Notes: generated by a model not told the origin, from the letters alone. A stretch of DNA of 64,000 nucleotides from Mycobacterium sp. SVM_VP21 (GCA_024758765.1 CP101406.1:806001-870000); one strand, 5' to 3'; shown: positions 10,001-20,300, counted from the stretch's first letter. A program made the numbers and translations.

Positions 10001-12300
10001 CCATTTCCGGCGCCGGTGCCGGTGCCACCGTCACCGCCCTGACCACCGTTGCCGGCCTCCGAGCCGCCGGTTCCGCCGGCACCACCGGCGCCGCCATCGG
10101 CTTCGTTTCCGTCGCCGCCGTGACCGCCGTTGCCGCCGTTGCCGTATTCGCTGCCGTCGCCGCCGGTACCGCCGGCGCCGCCGGCCACACCCGGAGTGCC
10201 GGAGTCGTAACCGTCACCGCCGTCGCCGCCGTTGCCCTGAGATCCGGTGGAAGTGTTGCCGGTCGAGCCGTTGCTGCCCGGAGTCGAACCTTCACCCCCG
10301 TCGCCGCCGGCACCGCCCTGCCCGAGGTCACCGCCGTGGCCGCCCTTGCCGCCGTCGGGATGGTTGGCATTGCCCTCGGCGCCCTTGCCGCCGTCGCCGG
10401 CGTTACCGGAATCACCGCCGTTACCACCGTTGCCGCCGGCACCCTGGCTACCGCCGGTGCCGTGCGACGAGCTGCCGCCGGCACCACCGGCACCACCAGT
10501 GCCGCCCATACCGCCGTCGCCACCGGTGCCGCCCTTGCCGCCGGTGCCGTCGCCACCGTCCTCGTACGAACCGGTCGTACCGGTCGCGCCGTTACCCCCG
10601 GTGCCGCCCCCGGCGCCCGTGCCGCCGGCACCACCGTCACCACCGTTACCGGTGACCGAGCCGCCCTTACCGCCGGCTCCACCGGCACCACCGGCACCAC
10701 CGGTCTGGCCGGCGCCGCCCGAGTCGCCCGGGTTCTCGCCGTTGCCGCCGTTACCGCCGGCCGCACCGTTACCGCCGATGCCGCCATGGCCGCCGTTGCC
10801 GTGGTCGCCACCGTCACCACCGGCGCCACCGGCGCCACCGGTGTTTCCGGCCTCGGTGGAGTTGCCACCGTTACCACCACGACCGCCGTTGCCGCCGTCG
10901 ATGGCCGTGCCGTCAGCGCCATTGGCGGCCTGCGCAGTCCCGGTGCCGTCGTGTCCGCCGGCACCACCGGCACCAACGTGACCCGCGTCGCCGCCGGCAC
11001 CGCCGGCACCACCGGCGCCACCGATCGGACCGTCAGCACCATTGCCGCCGTTGCCGCCGTCGCCACCGACCCCGGAGTTACCGCCGACACCGCCGGCACC
11101 ACCCAGACCGGCCAGGCCAGACGCACCGAAGTGCCCGCCGGTCGCGGCCAGACCGCCGTTGCCACCACAACCGCCCGCTCCACCGTCGCCGCCGTTGGTG
11201 CCGTTGGTGCCGGCCGTGCCCGCACCACCGCTACCCGGGGCGGCGTTCACGCCGTCGACACCGGCGAACCCGGCTCCGCCGAAGCCACCGGCGCCGCCGA
11301 CACCACCGGCTCCGCCGTCGCCGCCGACACCGATCAGGATGCCGCCCTTGCCGCCGTTGCCACCGTCGCCACCGATACCGCCGACACCACCATTGCCGCC
11401 GGCCGCGTTCGCGCTGCTTGAATCCAGGCCGTTGACTCCGGCCACGCCGGCACCACCGGCACCACCAATACCGCCATTGCCGAACAGGAAGTGCGCGCTG
11501 CCGCCCACACCACCAGCACCGGCAATGTCGCAGCCGCAATCGGCGTCACCGCTCGCCGCACCGCCGACGCCACCGGCGCCACCGTCGCCGAAGATCCAGC
11601 CGCCTTCGCCGCCGGCACCACCGTTCGCACCCGCAGCCCCGATGCCACCGACGCCGCCGTTGCCGAATAGACCCGCGTCACCACCGGCGCCGCCGATCCC
11701 GTTGTTGATGTCGACCACGCCGGCCGAACCTGCGCCACCGTCACCGAACAGGAAACCGCCATCATGCAAGTTGCCGAAGAGCTGCGGGGCCAGGCCGCCG
11801 ATCAGCGACTGGTTCACGACATCGCCCTCGATGCCGTTACCGATGAGGTCGCGGCCGAACAGCGCCACGAACGGCAAGTTGATCACGTCATTGATCGGCG
11901 CTCCGACCTGGAGCCAAATCTGACCGAGGTCATGCAGGCCGTTGTACAACCCCGCATAGGCCTGCCAGACGAACTGGTCAAGCGGGCCGAGCGGATCATT
12001 CGGGAAACCCCAGTCGTCGGCGGGCGCAGCGCCGGGGAGCGCGCCCATGGCGGCGAGCAGATCGTCAAAGTTGGAGCTGTTCAGCGACAGGGCCGCCGGA
12101 TCGAAACCTGCGGTCATCGACTCGATCAGCGAGTCGATCGCTTCCTCAATACCGAAGTCGGCCTGCGCGGCCGGCATGGTCGCCAGCGGCGCCATCCCGA
12201 ACGCCAAGAAGGCCGCAGCCGCGCTTCCAGCGCCCACTACCCGTCGACGCGAGACGGTGGACGAACCGCCCGCCATTCGGACCTGATTGCGACGACTCAT
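7036..12300 (-). CDS. Giant PE-less PGRS-domain protein with signal peptide
   Basis: 1754-residue glycine-rich protein. The ATG at 12300 has a strong GGGAGG Shine-Dalgarno 7 bases upstream. Residues 1-48 form an export signal: SRRRVVGAG resembles a twin-arginine motif, followed by hydrophobic [18 protein letters not shown] and an Ala-Gln-Ala cleavage site. Residues of about 49-165 are a non-repetitive domain with [17 protein letters not shown] and [11 protein letters not shown], matching the PGRS gene starting at 3009. The rest is GGAGG/GGNGG/GGDGG repeats, ending in a collagen-like Gly-Pro-Thr tail. A short Cys pair ([10 protein letters not shown]) near residue 260 is unusual for PGRS. There is no PE domain, so ESX-5 recognition through PE is not expected; Tat or Sec export is inferred. 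The gene sits between rplO and sppA, bounded by hairpins on both sides, which suggests insertion into an otherwise conserved junction. Function unknown. Confidence 0.9.
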   Translation of the reverse strand: MSRRNQVRMAGGSSTVSRRRVVGAGSAAAAFLAFGMAPLATMPAAQADFGIEEAIDSLIESMTAGFDPAALSLNSSNFDDLLAAMGALPGAAPADDWGFPNDPLGPLDQFVWQAYAGLYNGLHDLGQIWLQVGAPINDVINLPFVALFGRDLIGNGIEGDVVNQSLIGGLAPQLFGNLHDGGFLFGDGGAGSAGVVDINNGIGGAGGDAGLFGNGGVGGIGAAGANGGAGGEGGWIFGDGGAGGVGGAASGDADCGCDIAGAGGVGGSAHFLFGNGGIGGAGGAGVAGVNGLDSSSANAAGGNGGVGGIGGDGGNGGKGGILIGVGGDGGAGGVGGAGGFGGAGFAGVDGVNAAPGSGGAGTAGTNGTNGGDGGAGGCGGNGGLAATGGHFGASGLAGLGGAGGVGGNSGVGGDGGNGGNGADGPIGGAGGAGGAGGDAGHVGAGGAGGHDGTGTAQAANGADGTAIDGGNGGRGGNGGNSTEAGNTGGAGGAGGDGGDHGNGGHGGIGGNGAAGGNGGNGENPGDSGGAGQTGGAGGAGGAGGKGGSVTGNGGDGGAGGTGAGGGTGGNGATGTTGSYEDGGDGTGGKGGTGGDGGMGGTGGAGGAGGSSSHGTGGSQGAGGNGGNGGDSGNAGDGGKGAEGNANHPDGGKGGHGGDLGQGGAGGDGGEGSTPGSNGSTGNTSTGSQGNGGDGGDGYDSGTPGVAGGAGGTGGDGSEYGNGGNGGHGGDGNEADGGAGGAGGTGGSEAGNGGQGGDGGTGTGAGNGGGGGTGGSAGNSGSGGDGGAGGGTTGSGTGGHGGDGGNGKGDNADGGAGGNGGTSTGTGDGGDAGDGGDAGQTGNGGAGGTGGIGDTGGNGGAGGSGGIEQGNGGNGGDGGTGANSGNGGVGGNAGNNGNGGNGGNGGDGDSGDHGFAGGNGANGANPGDSGGAGQNGGNGGKGGKGGDGGTVSGDGGAGGQGGSGGTGGNGGNGAEGSFTGSDGNGGSGGAAGNGGNGGEGADGGSAAHGNSGSHGSGGDGGNSGTAGNGADGADGTAGHVDGGNGGNGGTVGHGGTAGTGGTNGSSSTVSQGNGGAGGDGFTPTTPGGAGGNGGAGGNASDYGNGGNGGHGADGAQGATGSFAGGGNGNGGMGGTGGSGGRGGNGGSVSGDAGAGGGAGNGGQGGTGATGTDGGNATAGSGGNGGNADNGGQGGQGGQGGTGGDAGTVTNGNGAAGGVGGDGGNAGAGGNGGNGGNGAGGGGGAAAGSGGTGGNGGTHGSAGVGGAGGHGTDGTQAAGGNAGSNAVGDGNGGNGGNGGIGQIGTGQLGGDGGKGGNGGAVGNGGAGGNGGTGAAGSAGSTDGAGNGTNGGSAAAGGKGGAGGDGGSTSGNGGNGGLGGDGGVGGNGGAGNNGTAGSNAGAGSGGNGTDGGTGGNGGDGGKGGDGALGGAAGHGTGGGTDGTQGAGGKGGNGGAAGTAGNGGNGGNGAGGGDTSQAAGHGGNGGNGGNRGTAGAGGNGAGGAANGQQGAAATGTGNGGNGGNGGDGQQYTGQDGGYGGKAGNAGADGNGGKGGNGGAGAEGDYSTSPTDPAGQGGDGGNAGVGGLGGSNSGNGGAGGSGGVGGKGGIGYAGATGNGALPGETGGVGGNGYAGGHGGNGGNGAAGGAANNGTGSAGVDGNGGKGGQGGQGGQGGQGGQGGNQVGPNPGGNGGPGGTGGTGGNGGDGGSAGGSTGTAGGAGAGGSGGQAGAGGNPGPGGQTGTPGATGPTGTAGQPGV
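7271..7315. repeat. Five perfect copies of a 9-base unit in the PGRS gene
   Basis: The unit CCGCCCTGA is repeated five times without change and encodes Gly-Gln-Gly steps near the C-terminus of the PGRS protein. The unit length is a multiple of three, so slippage would change protein length without breaking the frame. A shorter array (three copies of CCGCCCTGG) lies near 8707-8735. Confidence 0.9.
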
Positions 12301-12355
12301 TCTGAGACCTCCCGATGTATTGAGTTAGTTTTCACTGCGACACAGTTGCCGACAA

Positions 12356-12383
12356 ATTATCACTAGAATGTGATCGTTAACAA
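12356..12383 (-). promoter_or_regulatory. Putative sigma-70-type promoter of the giant PGRS gene
   Basis: On the minus strand TTGTTA (12383-12378) and GATAAT (12361-12356) are separated by 16 bases and lie about 55 bases upstream of the ATG. The region 12301-12560 is A/T-rich, like the upstream region of the other PGRS gene, and contains no gene. Confidence 0.5.
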
Positions 12384-12604
12384 TTGTGCATGAAGACGGA
12401 CATTTTTCGCGTGCAGGTTCAGCCCGCATTAGCACAACACGCCAGCTAGAGCGCGTGCGGACGCTGTCGCTCCCGGCTTAAGCCCCACACTTTTCATTCG
12501 TAGGTAATTTTGCGTACACAAATACAATGCATAGCTCTGCGAATACGTATTAATACCTACGGGGAACACGTATCTGCCGGGTCGCGAGAAGCTTGTGAAT
12601 ACGC

Positions 12605-12638
12605 CAAAAGCCCCGGAGACGGGCGTCTCCGGGGCTTT
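12605..12638 (-). terminator. Strong hairpin ending the spc ribosomal operon
   Basis: Arms AAAAGCCCCGGAGACG and CGTCTCCGGGGCTTTT with a 2-base centre, lying 17 bases after the rplO stop codon. It has a short T run on both strands, so it may work in both directions. It isolates rplO from the downstream PGRS gene. Confidence 0.88.
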
Positions 12639-12655
12639 TGCGTACGCGCGGCTGG

Positions 12656-13096
12656 CTACAGCTCGGTGGCGGTGCCCCCGGCTGCGGTGATCTGCTCGCG
12701 GGCACTGCCGCTGAACTTGTGCGCGGTGATGTCGACCTTGACGGTCAACTTGCCGTCGCCGAGCACCTTGACCAGCGTGTTCTTCCGAACGGCGCCCTTG
12801 GCGACCAGTTCGTCGAGGCCGATGGTGCCACCGTCGGGGAACAACCGGTTGATGTCGCCGACATTGACGACCTCGTACTCGGTGCGGAACCGGTTGCGGA
12901 AGCCCTTCAGCTTGGGCAGCCGCATGTGGATCGGCATCTGCCCACCCTCGAACCGGACCGGCACGTTCTTGCGTGCCTTGGTGCCCTTGGTGCCGCGGCC
13001 CGCGGTCTTACCCTTGGAACCCTCACCACGGCCGACGCGGGTCTTCTTGGTGTTCGACCCGGGCGCGGGGCGCAGGTCGTGCAGCTTGATGGTCAT
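12656..13096 (-). CDS. rplO: 50S ribosomal protein L15 (uL15)
   Basis: 146-residue L15, part of the large subunit. The N-terminus has the family signature ([15 protein letters not shown] followed by a Gly-rich basic loop [17 protein letters not shown]). The start overlaps the rpmD stop by 4 bases, which suggests translational coupling. It is the last gene of the spc operon and is followed by a strong hairpin. Confidence 0.98.
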   Translation of the reverse strand: MTIKLHDLRPAPGSNTKKTRVGRGEGSKGKTAGRGTKGTKARKNVPVRFEGGQMPIHMRLPKLKGFRNRFRTEYEVVNVGDINRLFPDGGTIGLDELVAKGAVRKNTLVKVLGDGKLTVKVDITAHKFSGSAREQITAAGGTATEL

Positions 13097-13275
13097 TCTG
13101 CTTCCTCCACTTGCACGAGGTGGTGAACAACCCGGATCAGCCCACGAGTCTGCGGGTTGTCCTCACGCACCACCGACTGGCGGATCTTGCGCAGGCCCAG
13201 CGTGCGCAGGCTCTCGCGCTGCTTCCAACGGGCACCGATGGTGCCGCGGACCTGGGTGATCTTCAGGTTAGCCAT
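13093..13275 (-). CDS. rpmD: 50S ribosomal protein L30 (uL30)
   Basis: 60-residue L30 of normal bacterial length, with ITQVRGTIG at the start and RTLGLRKI in the middle. It lies 2 bases after rpsE and overlaps rplO by 4 bases. Confidence 0.97.
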   Translation of the reverse strand: MANLKITQVRGTIGARWKQRESLRTLGLRKIRQSVVREDNPQTRGLIRVVHHLVQVEEAE

Positions 13276-13277
13276 GA

Positions 13278-13976
13278 TTACGCCGTGCCTTCCCGCGCCG
13301 CGGCGGCAGCCAGAGCTTCGCTCTCGCGACGAGCCTTGAGCATCGCGGCCGGCGCCACATCTTCGATGGGCAGGCCACGACGGGCCGCCACCTCTTCCGG
13401 ACGCTGCAGCATCTTCAGCGCGGCAACGGTGGCGTGCACCACGTTGATCGCGTTGTCGCTGCCCAGCGACTTGGACAGGATGTCATGCACGCCCGCGCAT
13501 TCCAGCACGGCACGCACCGCGCCGCCGGCGATCACACCGGTACCCGGGCTGGCCGGACGCAGGAACACCACACCGGCGGCGGCTTCACCCTGCACCGGGT
13601 GGGTAATGGTTCCACCGATCAGCGGCACCCGGAAGAAGCCCTTGCGAGCCTCCTCCACGCCCTTGGCGATCGCGGCAGGCACTTCCTTGGCCTTGCCGTA
13701 GCCGACGCCGACCAGGCCGTGGCCGTCACCGACGATCACCAAAGCGGTGAAGCTGAACCGGCGGCCACCCTTGACCACCTTGGACACCCGGTTGATCGCG
13801 ACGACGCGCTCCAGGTAGTTGCTCTTGTCGCCGTCCCGGTTGTCACGGCCGCCACGGCCGCCGTCGCGGCCACCACGTCCACCGCGGTTGTCACGGTTGT
13901 CGCGCCCGTCGCTGCGGGGGGCACTGCCCGTGTCGGGACCTGCCGAGGAGGCCCCTGTCGGCTGCTCCGCCATCAT
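13278..13976 (-). CDS. rpsE: 30S ribosomal protein S5 (uS5)
   Basis: 232-residue S5 with the double-stranded-RNA-binding core ([20 protein letters not shown]) and the C-terminal domain with GTGVIAGG. S5 takes part in decoding fidelity. As in other mycobacteria the N-terminus is extended by about 55 residues; here this tail is an unusually regular Arg-Gly-Gly/Arg-Asp-Asn low-complexity run. Two successive Met codons (13976 and 13973) could each be the start. The gap to rplR is 82 bases, larger than elsewhere in the operon. Confidence 0.97.
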   Translation of the reverse strand: MMAEQPTGASSAGPDTGSAPRSDGRDNRDNRGGRGGRDGGRGGRDNRDGDKSNYLERVVAINRVSKVVKGGRRFSFTALVIVGDGHGLVGVGYGKAKEVPAAIAKGVEEARKGFFRVPLIGGTITHPVQGEAAAGVVFLRPASPGTGVIAGGAVRAVLECAGVHDILSKSLGSDNAINVVHATVAALKMLQRPEEVAARRGLPIEDVAPAAMLKARRESEALAAAAAREGTA

Positions 13977-14058
13977 GCGGTCCTTCCAGTCATCTTCACG
14001 TCAGTCATCTGAGCGCCGCTCCCCTTCATCGCTTCGCTCTGCATCGTCACGGCGCGCA

Positions 14059-14466
14059 TCAGAAGTTCAATCCGCCCTCGCGCGCCGCGTCGGCCAGCGC
14101 CGCAATGCGCCCACCGTAGGTGTAGCCACCGCGGTCGAACACCACGTCCTGGACGCCGGCGGCCTTGGCACGCTCGGCGATCAGCTGTCCGACCCGCACA
14201 CTGTGGGCCTTCTTGTCGCCGTCCACACCCCGCACGTCGGCCTCGATCGAGGACGCCGCAGCCACCGTGTGACCAGCGAGGTCGTCGACCAGCTGGACGT
14301 GGATGTGCCGCGAGGAGCGGTGCACGACCAGGCGGGGACGCTCGGCGGTGCCGGACACCTTCTTGCGCAGCCGCGCGTGCCGACGAATCCGGTGGGTACG
14401 CCGAACCTCGGAGATGTTCTGCCCGACGGGTTTGCGGTCCGGGGTGCCTGTTTGTGATTGCGCCAT
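14059..14466 (-). CDS. rplR: 50S ribosomal protein L18 (uL18)
   Basis: 135-residue 5S rRNA-binding protein with the basic N-terminal segment ([18 protein letters not shown]) and the core motif [20 protein letters not shown]. It starts 2 bases after rplF. Confidence 0.97.
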   Translation of the reverse strand: MAQSQTGTPDRKPVGQNISEVRRTHRIRRHARLRKKVSGTAERPRLVVHRSSRHIHVQLVDDLAGHTVAAASSIEADVRGVDGDKKAHSVRVGQLIAERAKAAGVQDVVFDRGGYTYGGRIAALADAAREGGLNF

Positions 14467-14468
14467 GA

Positions 14469-15008
14469 CTACTTACCTGTCTTTCCGACCTTGCGGCGAA
14501 CCTGCTCACCCTCGTAGCGCACGCCCTTGCCCTTGTAGGGGTCGGGGCGACGCAGACGGCGGATGTTCGCCGAGATCTGGCCGACCTTCTGCTTGTCGAT
14601 GCCCGAGACGGAGAACTTGGTGGGCGTCTCCACCGCGAAGGTGATGCCTTCCGGAGCCTTGATCAGCACCGGGTGGCTGTAGCCCAGCGCGAACTCCAGG
14701 TCGCTGCCCTTGAGCGCGACGCGGTAGCCGACGCCGAAGATCTCCATCTTGCGGACGTAGCCCTCCGACACACCGGTGACCAGGTTGGCCAACAGGGTGC
14801 GGCTCAGGCCGTGCAACGACCGGTTGCGCCGGTCGTCGTCCGGCCGGGTCACCACGAGGGCGCCGTCATCGTTGCGAGCAACGTTGATCGGCTCCGCCAC
14901 GGTGAGCTCCAGGGTGCCCTTGGGCCCCTTGACCGATACGTTCTGACCATCAATGGTCACGTCGACCCCGGTGGGAACCGGGACCGGCTGCTTACCAATA
15001 CGCGACAT
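14469..15008 (-). CDS. rplF: 50S ribosomal protein L6 (uL6)
   Basis: 179-residue L6 with two alpha/beta domains. It starts [12 protein letters not shown] and carries the C-terminal signature [17 protein letters not shown]6 sits near the elongation-factor binding site of the large subunit. Confidence 0.98.
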   Translation of the reverse strand: MSRIGKQPVPVPTGVDVTIDGQNVSVKGPKGTLELTVAEPINVARNDDGALVVTRPDDDRRNRSLHGLSRTLLANLVTGVSEGYVRKMEIFGVGYRVALKGSDLEFALGYSHPVLIKAPEGITFAVETPTKFSVSGIDKQKVGQISANIRRLRRPDPYKGKGVRYEGEQVRRKVGKTGK

Positions 15009-15021
15009 GTCTGCTACTCCC

Positions 15022-15420
15022 TCACCACACGTACGCGAGGACTTCGCCGCCCACGCCCTGCCTGGCCGCCTGACGGTCGGTGAGCAGACCCGAGGACGTG
15101 GAGATGATCGCCACGCCCAGGCCGCCGAGCACCCGTGGCAGGTTGGTCGACTTTGCGTAGACCCGCAGGCCCGGCTTGGACACCCGGCGCAGACCGGCGA
15201 GGCTGCGCTCCCGGTTCGGGCCGTACTTGAGGTTGACCACCAGCGCCTTGCCGACGCGGGCGTCTTCGACGTGGTAGTCGGTGATGTAACCCTCGCGCTT
15301 GAGGATCTCGGCGATGTTGGCCTTGATCTTCGAGTGCGGCAGGGTCACCTCGTCGTGGTACGCCGAGTTGGCGTTACGCAGACGGGTCAGGAAGTCCGCG
15401 ATCGGATCCGTCATAGTCAT
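15022..15420 (-). CDS. rpsH: 30S ribosomal protein S8 (uS8)
   Basis: 132-residue S8, a central 16S rRNA-binding protein. It has the usual start ([14 protein letters not shown]) and a C-terminal [19 protein letters not shown] motif. In E. coli S8 represses its own operon by binding the rplE/rplX leader; I did not identify such a target here. Confidence 0.98.
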   Translation of the reverse strand: MTMTDPIADFLTRLRNANSAYHDEVTLPHSKIKANIAEILKREGYITDYHVEDARVGKALVVNLKYGPNRERSLAGLRRVSKPGLRVYAKSTNLPRVLGGLGVAIISTSSGLLTDRQAARQGVGGEVLAYVW

Positions 15421-15439
15421 TTAGGCTGCTCCTCCACCC

Positions 15440-15625
15440 TCACCAGCTGCTCTTCTGCACACCGGGCAGCTCGCCGGCGTGCGCCATTTCGCGCAGGCAG
15501 ATTCGGCACAGGCCGAACTTGCGGAGCACCGCGCGCGGGCGGCCGCACTTGTTGCAGCGGGTGTAGGCGCGCACCGCAAACTTGGGCTTGCGGGCCGCCT
15601 TGATAACCAACGCCTTCTTAGCCAT
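15440..15625 (-). CDS. rpsN: 30S ribosomal protein S14, zinc-binding type Z
   Basis: 61-residue zinc-ribbon form of S14. Two CxxC pairs are visible (TRCNKCGR at residues 24/27 and GLCRICLRE at 40/43), expected to bind one zinc ion. Mycobacteria keep this C+ form in the spc operon and have a zinc-independent paralogue elsewhere that replaces it under zinc starvation. It starts 2 bases after rplE. Confidence 0.98.
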   Translation of the reverse strand: MAKKALVIKAARKPKFAVRAYTRCNKCGRPRAVLRKFGLCRICLREMAHAGELPGVQKSSW

Positions 15626-15627
15626 GG

Positions 15628-16191
15628 TCAGTTCTCCTTGAACGGAAAGCCGAGAGCCCGCAGTAGCGCTCGTCCTTCGTCGTCGTTGGTCGCCGAAGTG
15701 ACGACGGTGATGTTCATCCCCCGCGGGCGGTCGATGGAGTCCACGTCGATCTCGTGGAACATCGACTGCTCGGCCAGCCCGAAGGTGTAGTTGCCGGAAC
15801 CGTCGAACTGCTTGGCCGACAGCCCGCGGAAGTCGCGGATACGCGGCAGAGCAATCGAGGTGAGCCGGTCCAGGAACTCCCACATCCGGTCACCGCGCAG
15901 GGTGACCCGGGCACCGATCGGCATGCCCTCGCGCAGCTTGAACTGTGCGATGGACAGGCGGGCCTTACGGATCTCCGGCTTCTGGCCGGTGATCGCGGCC
16001 AGGTCGGTGACCGCATTGTTGATCAGCTTGGCGTCCCGGGCGGCTTCGCCGACACCCATGTTCACCACGACCTTCACCACGCCCGGGATCTGCATCACGT
16101 TGGCGTAGTTGAACTCTTTGTGCAGCGCGTCCCGGATCTCCTCGCGGTAGCGCACCTTCAGCCGAGGCTGGGTCTTCTCTGCAGTCGTCAT
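15628..16191 (-). CDS. rplE: 50S ribosomal protein L5 (uL5)
   Basis: 187-residue L5, a 5S rRNA-binding protein contacting the P-site tRNA. Characteristic segments: [16 protein letters not shown] near residue 40 and [19 protein letters not shown]. It starts 2 bases after rplX. Confidence 0.98.
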   Translation of the reverse strand: MTTAEKTQPRLKVRYREEIRDALHKEFNYANVMQIPGVVKVVVNMGVGEAARDAKLINNAVTDLAAITGQKPEIRKARLSIAQFKLREGMPIGARVTLRGDRMWEFLDRLTSIALPRIRDFRGLSAKQFDGSGNYTFGLAEQSMFHEIDVDSIDRPRGMNITVVTSATNDDEGRALLRALGFPFKEN

Positions 16192-16193
16192 CT

Positions 16194-16511
16194 CTAGATG
16201 TCCTTGCCGTTGCGCTTGGAGACGCGAACCTTCTTGCCGGACTCGGCGTCCACCCGGTAACCGATCCGGGTGGGCTGTCCGTCGGAGTCGACGACCATCA
16301 CGTTGGAGACGTGGATCGGGGCCTCTTGCGTGACGATGCCGCCCGAGGAAGCACCGGCCTGGTTGGCCGAGTTCGCGACGTGCTTCTTGATCCGGTTGAC
16401 ACCCTGGACCAGCACCCGGTTGCGGGTGGGGAAAGCCTGCAGGACCTTGCCCTTGGCGCCCTTGTCCTTACCGGCGATGATCAGGACGGTGTCGCCCTTG
16501 TGGACCTTCAT
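16194..16511 (-). CDS. rplX: 50S ribosomal protein L24 (uL24)
   Basis: 105-residue L24 with the KOW motif at its N-terminus ([19 protein letters not shown]), an assembly initiator for the large subunit. The start codon directly follows the rplN stop. Confidence 0.98.
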   Translation of the reverse strand: MKVHKGDTVLIIAGKDKGAKGKVLQAFPTRNRVLVQGVNRIKKHVANSANQAGASSGGIVTQEAPIHVSNVMVVDSDGQPTRIGYRVDAESGKKVRVSKRNGKDI

Positions 16512-16880
16512 CTACAACACCTCCGGTGCCAGCGAGACGATCTTCATGAACTTCTTCTCGCGCAGCTCGCGACCGACCGGCCCGAATATGCGGGTGCCGC
16601 GCGGGTCGTTGTCGGCCTTGATGATCACGGCCGCGTTCTCGTCGAACTTGATGTAGCTGCCGTCGGCGCGGCGACGCTCCTTGACGGTGCGCACCACGAC
16701 GGCCTTGACGACATCACCCCGCTTGACGTTGCCGCCCGGGATGGCGTCTTTGACGGTCGCGACGATGACATCACCGATGCCTGCGTATCGCCGCGACGAG
16801 CCGCCGAGCACCCGGATGCACAAGATCTCCTTGGCGCCGGTGTTGTCGGCGACCTTCAACCGCGATTCCTGCTGAATCAC
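16512..16880 (-). CDS. rplN: 50S ribosomal protein L14 (uL14)
   Basis: 122-residue L14. The GTG start at 16880 is preceded by TAGGAG and gives the normal N-terminus ([17 protein letters not shown]); the signature [11 protein letters not shown] is present. First gene of the spc operon here. A 188-base leader (16881-17068) without a coding frame separates it from the FGE gene and probably holds a promoter. Confidence 0.97.
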   Translation of the reverse strand: MIQQESRLKVADNTGAKEILCIRVLGGSSRRYAGIGDVIVATVKDAIPGGNVKRGDVVKAVVVRTVKERRRADGSYIKFDENAAVIIKADNDPRGTRIFGPVGRELREKKFMKIVSLAPEVL

Positions 16881-17068
16881 CAGATCTCCTAAATAATCGA
16901 GTCGACGCCCGGCACGCCAAGTGGCATGCCGGATTCTCCCCGGTCGTGCATGGTCTTCTTCATCGCCGAAGTGCACGCAGGGCCAACTTGCGCTGGCCGA
17001 GGTCTGCTGACGGCAACCCCTAGAGCTTAGGTGACGGAGCCCGCATCGCCAAATTGCTGGCCGAGCGG

Positions 17069-17950
17069 CTACCGCAGATCCGCCGCGCAACGAAACCCGA
17101 TATGGCTCGTGGCGGTGTCCTGTGACTGCGGGGACCGGGCCGCGGGGCGATAGCGGTGGCAGTACTCCGGCGCGCACAGATGCGAACCGCCCTTGAGGGT
17201 CTGGCTGATGTCGGGGTGGGCGGGGCCGGCCGGTGCGCAGCAGGCCTTCGGCGGCGCTGGCCGGTCCTGGAGCCGATGGTGGGCCGAGAACTCGGTGGTC
17301 GTCCACTCCCAGACGTTGCCGATCATGTCGAGGAGCCCCCACGCGTTCGGCGGAAATGTTCCTACCGGTGAGGTCCCGGCCCAGCCCAGGGCGCCGTCGT
17401 TGCGGTAGGGAAAGTCGCCCTGCCAGGTGTTGGCCATCAAGGCACCGCCCGGCTTCTCCTCCTCGCCCCACGCATAGGTGCTCACGCTCCCGGCCCGGGC
17501 GGCGTACTCCCATTCGGCTTCGGTCGGCAACCGGCGTCCCGCCCACCGAGCAAAGGCCGCGGCGTCGGGATAGGCCACCTGGACCACCGGGTGATCCGGC
17601 TTGTCCTCGACGGTGCTGTCCGGTCCGAACGGGTGCCGCCAGTTGGTGCCGGGGATCCACTGCCACCACTGCCGCCAGTCGCGCAGGTCGACCGGCCCGT
17701 CAGTGGGGCGAAACACCAGGGCGCCCGGTTCGGCGTCGCCGTACCGCGCGGGATCGAGCTCCTGTTCAGCGAGCGTGACGTAGCCGGTTGCGTCGACGAA
17801 TGCGCCGTACTGCGCATTGGTCACCGGATGACGCTCCAGCGCGAACGGCTGCACCGCCGCGCTGTGAATGGGCGCCTCTTCGGGATAGAAACTCGTGGAA
17901 CCCATCCGGAACGTACCGGCCGGGATCTCAACGAGGTCCGTCAACACCAC
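17069..17950 (-). CDS. Formylglycine-generating enzyme (sulfatase-activating, SUMF1 type)
   Basis: About 293 residues. The enzyme oxidises the active-site Cys of type I sulfatases to C-alpha-formylglycine, using copper and oxygen. It has the FGE-sulfatase start ([12 protein letters not shown]), the conserved middle ([21 protein letters not shown]) and the catalytic pair in [15 protein letters not shown] (Cys of about 259 and 264), both retained. No signal peptide. The GTG at 17950, just after the atsA stop codon, is the best start; the GTG at 17947 is equally possible. It is paired with the sulfatase gene, its obvious substrate. As I recall, M. tuberculosis has the same pair (Rv0711-Rv0712) at the same place between rpsQ and rplN. 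Confidence 0.93.
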   Translation of the reverse strand: MVLTDLVEIPAGTFRMGSTSFYPEEAPIHSAAVQPFALERHPVTNAQYGAFVDATGYVTLAEQELDPARYGDAEPGALVFRPTDGPVDLRDWRQWWQWIPGTNWRHPFGPDSTVEDKPDHPVVQVAYPDAAAFARWAGRRLPTEAEWEYAARAGSVSTYAWGEEEKPGGALMANTWQGDFPYRNDGALGWAGTSPVGTFPPNAWGLLDMIGNVWEWTTTEFSAHHRLQDRPAPPKACCAPAGPAHPDISQTLKGGSHLCAPEYCHRYRPAARSPQSQDTATSHIGFRCAADLR

Positions 17951-17951
17951 A

Positions 17952-20300
17952 TCAGTCCCGCGAAAATGCCGCAGCGATAGTCTTTTTCGCATCCAGGTAC
18001 GGCGCGCCGCTGACATCCACGGCGACGTCCGCGATGGTCCCGCCGGTGAAGGCGAACGGTGCACGGTACGCCGACGACACCGCCTGGCCGGTATTGCGCC
18101 CGACGCTGACTCCACCCCCGGCCAACGCGAAGGCACCCGGCTGGGCGACCATGTCGGGCAGGGTGGCGACCACCTCGTCGTCGATGTACAGCGAGGTCTC
18201 GCCGACCGGCGTGTGACTGCCCTCGACCGTTCCGGTGCGCTCGAACCGGACTCCGAAAATGTGCTGCCCCAACGGAACCGGATCGGGCGATGACAGCCAC
18301 TGTTCGCGCTCGCCGAGGAAGTTGTAGACGTAGTGCAGTTTGCCGCCCTGAACGAACAGCGCATGACCGCCGTGTCGGGCACCCTGCTTGAACAGCAGCC
18401 CCTCCGCAGCAGCGGAATCCACCGTGACGCGGGCCAACACCGAGAATGACCGGCCGCGAAGCTCCACGCACGCCCCCAACGGCACCTCGGCGGTGTTCGG
18501 GTAGTAGGTATAGCCGGTACGGTCGCCGGACAGATACGGCCGTTGGCGGGTGGTCATCTCGAAGATGTTCAAGTCCGCCAACGGCAGGCCGTTGTACTTC
18601 TCGGCCTCGGCGAACCACATCGCCTGCAGTTCTTGGAGTTTCTCCGGATTCTCGGCGGCCAGGTCGTGGCACTGGCTGCGGTCCTCGGCGAGGTGGTAGA
18701 GCTCCCACCGGTCGTCGTCGAAGTGACTCCATCCCGACGGGGTCGCCGCATGCACTGTGTTGGCAAACCAGCCACGGTGCCAGATCCCGCGGGTGCCCAA
18801 CATCGTGTAGAACTGGGTGTGTTTGCCGGTGTCTGCGGCCGGATCAACCAGCGCTGCCTTGAAGCTCACGCCTTCCAGCGGCCGCTGGGCAATACCGCGC
18901 ACAGTCTCCGGCGGCGTGATACCGAGCAGGTCGTAGACCGTCGGGGTCACGTCGCACACGTTGACATAAGTGTCGCGTACCTCGCCGCGCGCGGCGATTC
19001 CGTTGGGCCAGCTGACGATCGCGGGGTCGGCTATGCCGCCCTCATGGGAGGCATAGCGCTTGTAGAGCTTGTAGGGCGTGTTGAACGCCATCGCCCAGCC
19101 GACCGGGTAGTGGTTGTAGGTTTCCGGGCTACCCAGCTGATCGAAGAGTTTCATCGCCTCTTCGACCGAGTCGATGTAGCCGTTGAAGAACTTGTTCTCG
19201 TTGGGCGAGCCGTTCGGACCACCCTCGCCGCTGGCTCCGTTGTCGGAGATCACCACAACGATGGTGTTGTCGAGTTGCCCGGACTCCTCAAGGTAGTCCA
19301 GAATCCGCCCGATCTGGGCGTCGGTGTAAGTCTGGAAACCCGCGAACACCTCGGCCATCCGGGCGAACAGACGCTTCTCGGAGTCATCGAGGCTGTCCCA
19401 CGGACGGACTATGTCCAGCAGCGGCCAAGGCTGGCCGTCGGTACTGGTCACGCCGGCGTAGGGGTTGACCTCGGACAGCTCGGTGTCCGGCGGCACCAGT
19501 CCCAGCTTCTTCTGATTCGCCAACACGACTTCCCGGTACTTCTCGTAGCCCATGTCGAAGCGCCCGGCGTAGCGGTCGGCCCATTCGGCGAACACATGGT
19601 GCGGGGCGTGGCCGGCACCCGGGCAAACGTAGCCGAACCAGGGCTTGCCGGGCGCGATGGTCTGCGCATCGCGAATGAATTCGATTGTCTTGTCGGCGAT
19701 GTCCTTGGACAGGTGGTAGCCGTCCTCCGGCGTGGCGGGCGGCGCGACCGGGTGGTTGTCATAAACCAGGTCCGGATACCACTGGTTGGTCTCGCCTCCC
19801 ATGAAACCGTAGAACCGTGCGAATCCCCGCTGGGTGGGCCAGTGCCGGCGGGCGCCGGCCATGTTGGACTCTTCCAGCGGGGTCAGGTGCCATTTGCCGA
19901 CGCAGAAGGTGTTCCAGCCCTGTTCGGCGAGAACCTCACTGAGCAAGGCGGTTTCGAAGGGAATGCGTCCGCTGCAGTTGGGGAAGCCGTCGGTGAACTC
20001 TTCGATGGTGGCCATGCCGACGCTGGTTGCGTTACGGCCGGTCAGCAGCGAAGCCCTGGTCGGGGAGCACAGGGCGGTGGTGTGGAACTGGGACAGCCGC
20101 ACACCCCGCTCCGCGATCCGACTCATGGTGGGCATCTCCACCAGCCCGCCGAAGCAATCCCAGGTAGCGATACCGGTGTCGTCCCAGACCAGGTACAGCA
20201 CGTTGGGCGCGCCTTCGGGGGCGGTCGGCGCCGCGAACGGCCCCCAGTCCGGTTCCGAATCCCGGATATCGAGACTGACCTTGCCCGTGAATTCCACCAT
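17952..20300 (-). CDS. atsA: Type I arylsulfatase
   Basis: 782-residue sulfatase that hydrolyses sulfate esters. The metal-binding Asp pair is at residues 40-41 (YLVWDDTG). The maturation motif CSPTR has its Cys at residue 78, the residue to be converted to formylglycine, followed by ASLLTGRN. The C-terminal third is a beta-rich extension typical of the long AtsA form. The ATG at 20300 has GGAG 6 bases upstream. No signal peptide, so a cytoplasmic enzyme is likely. The natural substrate is not known from the sequence. It forms an operon with the FGE gene and is divergent from the EccE-like gene, with a 225-base shared upstream region. Confidence 0.93.
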   Translation of the reverse strand: MVEFTGKVSLDIRDSEPDWGPFAAPTAPEGAPNVLYLVWDDTGIATWDCFGGLVEMPTMSRIAERGVRLSQFHTTALCSPTRASLLTGRNATSVGMATIEEFTDGFPNCSGRIPFETALLSEVLAEQGWNTFCVGKWHLTPLEESNMAGARRHWPTQRGFARFYGFMGGETNQWYPDLVYDNHPVAPPATPEDGYHLSKDIADKTIEFIRDAQTIAPGKPWFGYVCPGAGHAPHHVFAEWADRYAGRFDMGYEKYREVVLANQKKLGLVPPDTELSEVNPYAGVTSTDGQPWPLLDIVRPWDSLDDSEKRLFARMAEVFAGFQTYTDAQIGRILDYLEESGQLDNTIVVVISDNGASGEGGPNGSPNENKFFNGYIDSVEEAMKLFDQLGSPETYNHYPVGWAMAFNTPYKLYKRYASHEGGIADPAIVSWPNGIAARGEVRDTYVNVCDVTPTVYDLLGITPPETVRGIAQRPLEGVSFKAALVDPAADTGKHTQFYTMLGTRGIWHRGWFANTVHAATPSGWSHFDDDRWELYHLAEDRSQCHDLAAENPEKLQELQAMWFAEAEKYNGLPLADLNIFEMTTRQRPYLSGDRTGYTYYPNTAEVPLGACVELRGRSFSVLARVTVDSAAAEGLLFKQGARHGGHALFVQGGKLHYVYNFLGEREQWLSSPDPVPLGQHIFGVRFERTGTVEGSHTPVGETSLYIDDEVVATLPDMVAQPGAFALAGGGVSVGRNTGQAVSSAYRAPFAFTGGTIADVAVDVSGAPYLDAKKTIAAAFSRD

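Noticed and set aside
7036..11300. CRISPR-like appearance of short repeats in the PGRS region
   Set aside because: Repeats are codon-level GGX motifs without constant spacers and continue one open frame.
7015..11421. A 1468-codon plus-strand open frame rich in Ala, Thr and Val, and a 745-codon minus-strand shadow frame
   Set aside because: Both overlap the giant PGRS gene; their composition follows from its GC-rich repeats and they have no recognisable domain.
16194..16880. Plus-strand frames opposite ribosomal protein genes
   Set aside because: All ribosomal genes on the minus strand are full length with family signatures; the opposite frames are shadows.
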